This document shows, piece after piece, positions 57,096-64,000 of a DNA stretch of 64,000 bases. Position 1 is the first letter of the stretch. Each line of letters opens with the position of its first letter. The position numbers and the translations under genes were made by a program. This DNA is from Miscanthus floridulus (taxonomy: Eukaryota; Streptophyta; Magnoliopsida; Poales; Poaceae). A model generated the notes under the pieces. The model had not been told where the DNA came from, did no database searches, and saw nothing but the letters and a program-made list of their open reading frames with translations. The DNA is taken from the NCBI RefSeq assembly GCF_019320115.1, contig NC_089587.1:84182384-84246383 (forward strand), read 5' to 3'.

Positions 57096-57945
57096 CTATA
57101 CCAACAACATGGTGCAACTCTCATGAGACAATGTCATAATGGATAAGAGTTACATAATCGAGTAAGAGACTTATAAGGGGAGGAACAATGCAAGTATGTA
57201 ATAATGATTTATCATAATGCATGTATATTCTGTATGTCCTCACAAACTTAGGAAAATTAAAACTTCTAACGGCATACATGTTGGCATACATATGTTCTCT
57301 CATATATAATGTAACTAGTCGGGCTACACGTTTCACTATTAGTGTACCTGCATAAGAATTTTCATTTCAGCCCAACCCCACAATTATATATGCAGAATGT
57401 AAATCTGGGCTCTAAGTTGCAATCTAAATACTTTCATATATATACCCATATATATACTTCTGTATTAAAGCAACCCAAGAGTAAATACGTCCTATATATA
57501 CATATAAATATGCATATATAGCCATATCAAAGATAACCCACAATTAAATACTTCCATATATATATGAGGCATATATACACTTCAGTATCAAAGCTAACTC
57601 TCCCCATTAGATTGCACGCTCACATCTTGCGGTCATGCCACTCTGATGATGAGTGGTATCTTACCTTGGGTGTAGAGGCATTTGATCCATACATTAACAC
57701 TCAAATGAATGGCATCCATACAATAGCACACCATATGGACGACGAAATGGAAAACCCCCAAGTTAGTACTTAATTAGCCACCTGAAGTCCTTAACTGGAC
57801 ATAAAGGAAAGTGATCACTCGCACACTTTAGATTTAAACTCTAGGTTTTAAACACCTATATATATAGCTATAAGTTGCTAAAAACTAGTTTTGAAAAACA
57901 AAGACCTTTGTTTTAAATACACATGTGGCGATTAATGTTGAATCT
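57096..57945 (-). other. Chromovirus 5' untranslated region
   Basis: This is AT-rich with runs of TATATA words at 57430-57580. No coding line or canonical primer site was recognised next to the LTR end at 57946. Confidence 0.5.
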
Positions 57946-60900
57946 TGGTCTAATGAACCGACCAATTTATAAGAGCATAAGTACAATGGCAGCCCACAAG
58001 TGGTCGCACTATCATACTTGAGCCCATATAAACCCAATAGTCCATTGAGTACCACGAAGGGTCTCGATTAACCATCAACATACAACCAAGATCGTACATG
58101 ATTCAATATACATGTCACACATTACATAAAGTTCACAAATATAGTTCATCTACCATAGTGTGAATTTAGGTTATTACAAACCAAGTTCAAGTAAAATAGT
58201 AGCGGAATCAAATTAAAAGTTTGAAACAAACATCTGCAACATTCTTTAAATATAGTGCAAGCTCACGATCACACTTCCACAAAAGCATAAGGAAGGGATT
58301 AATAAGAGATGCATGCCTAGGGCTTACTCCTCGTCCACTGCGGGATAGGAGTAGTTCTTGTAATAGCCATGAATAACTGTACCATCTGCAATAATGAGAA
58401 TAAAACCCTGAGTACGAGAAGGTACTCAGCTAGACTTATCCGTCATAAACCAAAAATAAAGTGACTCCAAGGATTATGCAAGGCTTTATAAGTGGAGCTA
58501 GCTTAACAACATTTTGCATAAAAGCTTACCAATTCAAGTATACATTTATAATTCGGTCATCAAGTTAATTATAGCTATTCATCTCTAGATAAGCAACTAA
58601 CCTATGCCAAACATGTGGTATATCATTTAGTAGCATACAATAGTAACCATAGCCGGTATAATAATTCCATGTTCATCCAAACCATCATAGTTCATGACAC
58701 AGTTACTATGATGTTGGAGCTAGCCAAGTTTCTCACTGTCCGAAAGAGACGGCGATTCGAATCGATTTCAACTAGCTAGGAATTTATTCCTAACACAAAC
58801 CTAGGTAGACCAGATCAATGGTCACCTTTGGTACAACTTAGGTCCACATTTCGTGGGTTCGCCCAGCGCCGCACAATTAGGGACAACTAGCTGCTAGGAC
58901 GATCAGGACTGCCCTACCCTTGGGCTCACGTCTAGCTCTCCGCACATCCTTACTACTATCTAGAGTGAGCACTTTTATAGAATAGGGCCTAGCCTAAGTT
59001 GAGCTACTCGGCTTCATGGTTGGAACGAGTTATCCGATCAGCTAAGTAAGAGGCATGCATTTAATCTTGTCAGAAGTGCCAACAACGGTACGGTCCTTAA
59101 CCGATACAGACGGAATCACATGAGTCAACCTACACATAGACTCCGCCTGGCCTCTATTTATATTACCCCATGGTTCTTTTCCACGATAGCAAATATAGCC
59201 AACCGTGCTTCGGTATCCACCTATATCTCGCAGGTGACAAGAAATCACCCGACTTCTACTGGTCTAAACATGGCTAAGCCTATATTCGATCCTAGACCTA
59301 CACAGGGTTAAAGGTATATGTATTTAGACAAGGTAGTTCTATGCATCAAGTGTTTCCAATCAACTCTTATACCTAATGCATCAAACATAAATGACTCAAG
59401 TGATATTTTGTAAAACATGGGAGGCTTAAAATGTTCCGGGGCTTGCCTTTGAGGAAAGAGGTTGGCCTATGATCCAGGCACTCAAGGAGGTCCTCGAGAG
59501 TTCACCCCATTTGGATACTCCTAGCTCTAGATATGAATTTTTGAAGTTCACATTCAAATCTATGAAAATAAATCCAGAAAAACATTTCAAATGTTGACTG
59601 ACAGCTAGGACCCATGAGTCAATGGGACCCACCCATCAGCGACACACAGAGTAGGGGCATGGCTTGACCGATGAAAAGCTCACTGATGGTGAGGTTGCTG
59701 GTGATAGCATCATCGGCATCATGTTCCCTACTCTCTTACGCACCTACTGGTACCCTAGGTTTGCTCAGAGGGTCACTGGAGCTGCCTCACCAGTGAGCAT
59801 GGCGGCTTGTCAGCGGCGCACGGCGACAGACTCATCGTCTCCGGTGATGGTGAGCCTAGGCGACCACTGCTATGGCATCTACAAACCTTAGCGAAGCTCT
59901 ATGGCGTGGATTATGTTAGGGTAGCACGGCGACTAAGCTTGGTCGCATGCATGGTGGCACGGCGCCGCGAGCGCAACGTTGGCAAGGCGGTGTTCTGATC
60001 TGATGAGGCCAACATTGGCCTTAGGCTCTTGCCTCAAGTTAGACCTAGCTCTAACCTAACCCTAACATTTAGAATCATGTGAGGAAGAAAACCGGGCATG
60101 CATAGCCACGACGACGTGCATGGCGGCGGCGCTCTCGGCGCACGGTGGTGCGGCTCACATTTCGGCACCTGCGACACGGTAGCAGCTCAATGAGCTATGG
60201 CTATAGCTTCTAGGACCTATGATGAAGATGAATCAATAGAGAGAGAGAAAGATGGAAGGAATGGTGGATAGGGCTGGCCACGGCGAGCTCGGAGCTCAGC
60301 GGTGCTCCCTGACCATGGCGGCCACGGTGACATAAAATGTCGCATTACCTAGGCTCTAACTAAGGCAATGGCAGGTTAGTGAGGTAGAGGAGATGATGGT
60401 AGAGCTATGCGCATGAGCAATCGCATAATGGCGTGGTGGTGGTGGTGTGTGAGCTCGGCAAGGGTGCGGCAGCGATGGCGATGGCGCTCGGTTCCACTCG
60501 GGAACAGTGAAGGGGAGAGAGAGGCAGAGTGAGGCGAGTGAGGGCAAGTGAGGAGGGCAGCGGCGTCATGCGGCTTTGTTTCCCGTGTCGGCCTGGCTTG
60601 TGGGGCCAGCGCCGGCATACGGCCATGACACGCCACGACATTGCTACTTCGTGCCTTTATAACTCCTAATCCAGTTCGAGTTAGCAAAAACTTCTTTAAT
60701 AGAAATTGTAGAGCTATGTGAGTACTACAACTTTGTTTTAATGATCATGGTCTAATTCAAACTAGTTTTCAAACTACATTGATCCAAACTAAGGTACTTT
60801 GAAACTGAAAACAGCTTCAACACTTAAAAAAATTCTTAAGTCACAAAACACCATTTTGTTGATACTTGTGAGCTCTATTTGACCATATTAGACATTGAAT

Positions 60901-61319
60901 TAGATCATGACCCTTAAATAAAATTTGTTACCCATGACAAGAACTACAACTTTTATTTAGGTCACACAGCCATACAAACACTCTAAGCAACTGTTCAACT
61001 TTGGTCAAACTAGTACCATGAAAATGACATTTCAAATGAAACCAACACTTAGAAGCAAATTTGGTCTATGTCATGAATATAAACATTGTTCCATTTATCA
61101 TTCTAGATGTGTCTAATGTGTTTTCATGACCTCACAACCATCTCATACATTGGTCATACATGATTGCAAGCATAAGCATATATATAAAATCAACATATCA
61201 TGTGATAAGGTATAAGAATAAGATGAAATTTCATATGCTCATGTTCATGAATGTTTGGATGATGCTTGTGCTCATGAAATGTAGGTGCCAAATGCAAAGC
61301 TTAACACTGGGGTGTTACA
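57946..61319 (-). repeat. Chromovirus 5' LTR
   Basis: This LTR of about 3.37 kb reads on the minus strand TGTAACACCCCAGTGTTAAG...TTAGACCA. The low-coordinate end (57946) was placed by comparison with the end of the solo LTR at 11084 and could be off by a few bases. It has a GC-rich island near 60080-60600. No genes are inside. Confidence 0.75.
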
Positions 61320-61416
61320 CTCACCAAGCCGCTCGACCGTCTTCGGTTCACGGAGCTGAAGAAGATGATTGGTATGGTGGACGTTCTAGGGTTAGCAACA
61401 GGATTAGGGAAAGAAT
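61320..61416 (+). pseudogene. Copia-A RNase H C-terminal codons and polypurine tract
   Basis: LTKPLDRLRFTELKKMIGMV is the usual copia pol terminus, starting exactly at the gypsy insertion edge. GGATTAGGGAAAGAA (61401-61415) is the purine-rich tract before the 3' LTR. Confidence 0.75.
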
Positions 61417-61855
61417 TATAAAGTAATCTACTGCTCTCCCATCATCTGAACGCGCGGCAGGGGCAGGCGCCAAAAGGGCTCCCTACTGCTGCACTATAGC
61501 CGCGACAGGGGCAGGCACCAAAAGGCTCTTCTGACGCACTATAGCCATAGCAGGGGCAGACGCTAAAGTCAGCACTGCTGTCACATCTAGTCACTGTAGC
61601 AGCCTAGCAGCCTGGCATGTCTGTGTACTAGGATTAGATGAGTAGAGTTGTATATATAGCTTCCCACTACAACTCAATAAAGAGAGTGAGTTTAGTTTGG
61701 CTATCTTCTCTGCGTAGCTCGGGCCAACGCTGGTGTTTGTACTGTGTGTGTGCGCGCTCTATTCTTCCTCCCTCTTCTACCTTCAGCCATAGTGTGTGTG
61801 GTCGACAACGACAGTGAGCGATCGGCTCTCCCGTGCAGAAGATCTTGGCACAACA
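61417..61855 (+). repeat. Copia-A 3' LTR
   Basis: The 439-bp LTR starts TATAAAGTAATC (TG to TA compared with 4414) and ends TTGGCACAACA. It carries the same GCACTATAGCC subrepeats and TATATATAG box as the 5' LTR. Confidence 0.8.
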
Positions 61856-61860
61856 CACAC

Positions 61861-62013
61861 AACTCTCCATCTAGCGATGCCAGGTAGGTCTATTGCCTAG
61901 CCTAGATGGCCCATGCTGAGCCATCCGCAACAAATAGCCGGTGGAGTAATTTGAGCAAAGGCAAATGTTCATCAAGCTGAGGTCCTTGACCCCGAGACCG
62001 CCATTCTCCCTAT
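61861..62013 (-). pseudogene. LINE-A ORF2, upstream continuation
   Basis: On the minus strand NRENGGLGVKDLSLMNICL (near 62007-61950), then LHRLFVADGSAWAI and LASLDGEL, lead straight into the YGHHWDTL segment at 4413. This is the standard order in plant LINE ORF2. One frameshift and stops are present. Copia-B cuts it at 62013. Confidence 0.8.
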
Positions 62014-62234
62014 TGTTAAAATACATGTGTCTAGGTTCATTGTAACATGGTGTAATCCTTAGGTTGTTGAGGGTGCCAGTTGGTTGTGCATGTGAGCATG
62101 CATAGATAGAAATCTCCATGTATAGTTTGTTGTAATTCTATCATGATGTACAAGGCCACGTAGGGGGCTTTTTCCTACCTATATAACACGTAACCAAGAG
62201 CCCAGGAAGGGCATCTTGTTCCCCCATTTTTACA
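62014..62234 (+). repeat. Copia-B 5' LTR
   Basis: The 221-bp LTR runs TGTTAAAATACATG...CCCATTTTTACA, with inverted ends TGTTAAAAT/ATTTTTACA. A TATA-like CCTATATAACACG is near 62177-62189. Confidence 0.8.
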
Positions 62235-62248
62235 TGGTACCAGAGCCA
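62235..62248 (+). other. Copia-B primer-binding site
   Basis: TGGTACCAGAGCCA is the initiator tRNA-Met type site with one change (TATC to TACC). Confidence 0.75.
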
Positions 62249-62264
62249 TCTAATCTAGGGAACC

Positions 62265-63110
62265 ATGGCGCAAACACCAGCCACCGCCGCTCTCTCCTTC
62301 GATCTCCTTCCCATGGTGACGGAGAAGCTCACCAGAGGCAACTACGGCATGTGGCATGCTTAGGTGTCGTCGGCTCTCAAAGGGGCCCAACTCACCAGGT
62401 TCATCAAGCCCACCGCGAAACCACCACCGGAGTTCCTGGACACCGCCGGCAAGAACGATGACACGACGAACGACAAGCAGGTCGACCCGCTGCCCAATCC
62501 AGAGTACGAGAAGTGGGTAGCCAAGGACAGTCAGGTGCTTAGCTACTTGTTTTTGTCTCTGTCCAAAGAAATCTTTTCCCAGGTGTCATCTGCATCTACC
62601 GCTGTGGAGCTCTAGGCTGCGATCTAGGCACTGCACACCTCGTAGTCCCGAGCACGTGTGATCGCCACGCGCATGGCGCTCGCCATGGCATCTAAAGGAG
62701 CCTCAACCGTGGCGGAGTACTTCACAAAGATGAAGGGTCTCGCTGATGAGATGGCATTGGCGGGATGCAAGCTGGAGGACGAGGAGCTCGTCTCCTACAT
62801 CCTCACTGGACTCGACAGCGACTTCAACTCCGTCATCTCGGTAGTCATGGCAAGAGTCGAGCCGATCAGCGTACCGGAGCTCTACGCACAGCTCGTCAGC
62901 TTTGAGCAGCGTGTGGAGATGCAAGGCGTGGGAGCTCCATCCTCAGCCAATATGGTGATGAAGAACGGTCGCGGGGGCGGCAACGCTAACAACAACCCTC
63001 GCAATGGCCGTGGTGGAGGTGGCCGAGGTGGTTTCGGTCGTGGCCATAAGGGAGGCCGTGGCGGCACCGGAGGTGGTCGCGGCAGCTTCCAAGCTGGCGT
63101 ATTTTGCTAG
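62265..63110 (+). pseudogene. gag: Copia-B gag
   Basis: From ATG 62265 (MAQTPATAALSFDLLPMVTE), the frame shows the UBN2-type core: LTRGNYGMWHA, YEKWVAKDSQVLSYLFLSLS, and EYFTKMKGLADEMALAGCKL ... ILTGLDSDFNSVISVV. A glycine/arginine-rich tail follows (62960-63090). A CCHC knuckle (C*LCGKEGHMVVRC) has its second residue as TAG (63108-63110), most simply a CAG to TAG change. Other stops are near 62361, 62613, 62625 and 62643. Confidence 0.8.
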
Positions 63111-64000
63111 TTGTGTGGCAAGGAAGGGCACATGGTGGTGCGCTGTTTCAAGAGGTTTGACAGCTCCTACACCGGCCCCCAGCAAAAGACAGCCGCTTTA
63201 GCGACCTCCAACTATGGTGTGGACACCAACTGGTATATGGATACCGATGCCACTGATCACATCATAGGGGAGCTTGAGAAGCTAACCATTCGTGACAAGT
63301 ACACCGGCAATGAGCAAGTGCATGCGGCAAATGGAACATGTATGGAGATTGGTTATGTTGGTCATAGCATTTTGCATTCCCCACATACCCATATTCATCT
63401 TAATAATGTGCTCCATGTTCCACAAGCAAGTAAAAGTCTTATCTCTGTAAATCGTTTGGCTCGTGACAATAATGCTTTTTCTGGAGTTTCATCCAAATCA
63501 TTTTTTATCAAGGAACAGGGGACCAAGAGGACTCTCCTGCAAGGCAGATGTGAAGGGGGCCTCTATCCCCTCAAGTCATCCTACAATAAGCAAGCGCTTG
63601 GTGCATCCAAGTTGTCATCGTTGTTATGGCATGCTAGGCTAGGACATGCATCTCCTACTGTAGTGCAGCAAGTTCTAAGCCACCATAATCTTCCTTTTGT
63701 TAGAAACTTGAATAAAGCTGAAATTTGTGATGCTTGTCAGCGGGGCAAGAGCCACCAGCTACCTTCTCCTAAGTCAACCAGTGTCTCTACTAGTCCCATG
63801 GATTTAGTCTTCTCTAATGTTTGGGGGCTGGCACCTATGTCGGTCGGCAAAAACAACTATTATGTAAGCTTTATCGATGATTATTCAAAGTTTACTTGGA
63901 TCTATTTATTGCGCCATAAATCAGAAGTATTCTCTTGTTTTCGTGATTTTCAAAACCTTGTTGAGCGACAATTTGGTCGCAAGATCTTGAAGGTACAAAC
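63111..64000 (+). pseudogene. pol: Copia-B pol, protease to integrase start
   Basis: The gag frame continues without a stop to the window end. WYMDTDATDHI holds the protease active site, with DTG changed to DTD. LWHARLGHASPTVVQ ... CDACQRGKSH is the pre-integrase zinc region. YYVSFIDDYSKFTWIYLL is the integrase core, cut at 64000; the first catalytic Asp is in PMDLVFSNVWG. Reverse transcriptase lies beyond the window. Confidence 0.85.

Larger units (their letters stand above)
49570..61319 (-). mobile_element. Minus-strand chromovirus (Ty3/gypsy with chromodomain)
   Basis: This gypsy element has a 5' LTR at 57946-61319, gag, protease, reverse transcriptase, RNase H, integrase and a C-terminal chromodomain, then a 3' LTR at 49570-52845 that is truncated and interrupted. 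The order and chromodomain place it among chromoviruses, most like the Tekay/Del group (inference). It entered copia-A within the last codons of RNase H: the right flank, CTCACCAAGCCG at 61320, is copia-A coding sequence. The opposite flank was lost in a deletion. Confidence 0.8.
4414..61855 (+). mobile_element. Copia-A, Ty1/copia element hosting the nested cluster
   Basis: Two similar LTRs (4414-4849 and 61417-61855) bracket almost the entire window. The 5-bp flanks are CATAC (4409-4413) and CACAC (61856-61860), and the LINE-A coding line resumes across them. This supports insertion of one copia element into LINE-A. What survives of copia-A is its gag, a small integrase piece (to about 6121) and the last codons of RNase H (61320 onward). 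The middle of pol was lost in a deletion that also removed one end of the gypsy element inserted in it. Everything else inside is later insertion. Confidence 0.8.
62014..64000 (+). mobile_element. Copia-B, 5' part of a Ty1/copia element
   Basis: This is the 5' LTR, primer site, gag and pol up to the integrase of a short-LTR copia element, cut by the window end. It lies in LINE-A after CCTAT (62009-62013), the likely TSD. Gag and pol share a single frame. The glycine/arginine-rich gag tail and the 221-bp LTR resemble Ale/Retrofit-type copias (inference). Confidence 0.8.

Noticed and set aside
60356..60687. Overlapping minus-strand frames
   Set aside because: They are part of the chromovirus LTR; the other LTR copy at 52100-52400 carries stops and substitutions without coding bias.
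1..64000. tRNA, rRNA or microRNA genes
   Set aside because: No A-box/B-box pair with cloverleaf potential and no ribosomal sequence was recognised; tRNA-like bits are retrotransposon primer sites.

Overview
The window is plant nuclear DNA from a grass. The plant-type LTR retrotransposon families, the Stowaway MITE and the LINE domains all point that way. An Andropogoneae grass (sorghum, sugarcane or Miscanthus relative) is my best guess, but that is inference. I found no host gene, tRNA, rRNA or CRISPR array. Nearly every base I can explain is transposable element, and the layout is one deep nest of insertions whose edges I could place by target-site duplications (TSDs) and by reading frames that resume on the far side.

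Layout from outside in. (1) At 1-805 is the 3' end and truncated LTR of a Ty3/gypsy element, followed by a LINE 3' remnant (806-1765, minus) and an unassigned stretch. (2) A second LINE (LINE-A, minus) is split: its 3' part is at 3116-4413, with a Stowaway MITE inside, and its upstream continuation is at 61861-62013. (3) Between them sits copia-A (4414-61855), flanked by CATAC/CACAC. (4) Copia-A holds a minus-strand chromodomain gypsy element (49570-61319, plus a few bases at about 6122-6138). (5) The 3' LTR of that gypsy is split by a plus-strand SIRE/Maximus-like copia (SIRE-plus, 6139-49569, TSD GCTAC/GCTAT) and by a 2.4-kb solo LTR (49633-52020, TSD GAGGA). (6) SIRE-plus itself is hit three times: a 4.6-kb solo gypsy LTR in its 5' LTR (6452-11084), a nearly intact minus-strand SIRE element in its gag (SIRE-minus, 12755-25977), and a Tat-lineage gypsy element further along gag (26807-39517). 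(7) At 62014-64000 another copia (copia-B) begins and runs off the end.

Three things stand out. The SIRE LTRs, and the LTR of a second SIRE-like family, carry dense clusters of GACCGGAC and its reverse complement just upstream of a TATA box. The same cluster recurs inside the elements between pol and the envelope-like gene. The envelope-like gene of SIRE-plus keeps one unbroken frame for 814 codons but holds about 33 internal TAG codons, 3 TGA and no TAA. The Tat element carries, antisense to its own genes, a six-exon gene with GT-AG introns.

By hand comparison the LTR pair of SIRE-minus differs at about 15 of the first 420 positions, and the LTR pair of the Tat element at about 42 of 473. 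SIRE-minus is therefore the youngest full-length insertion compared here.
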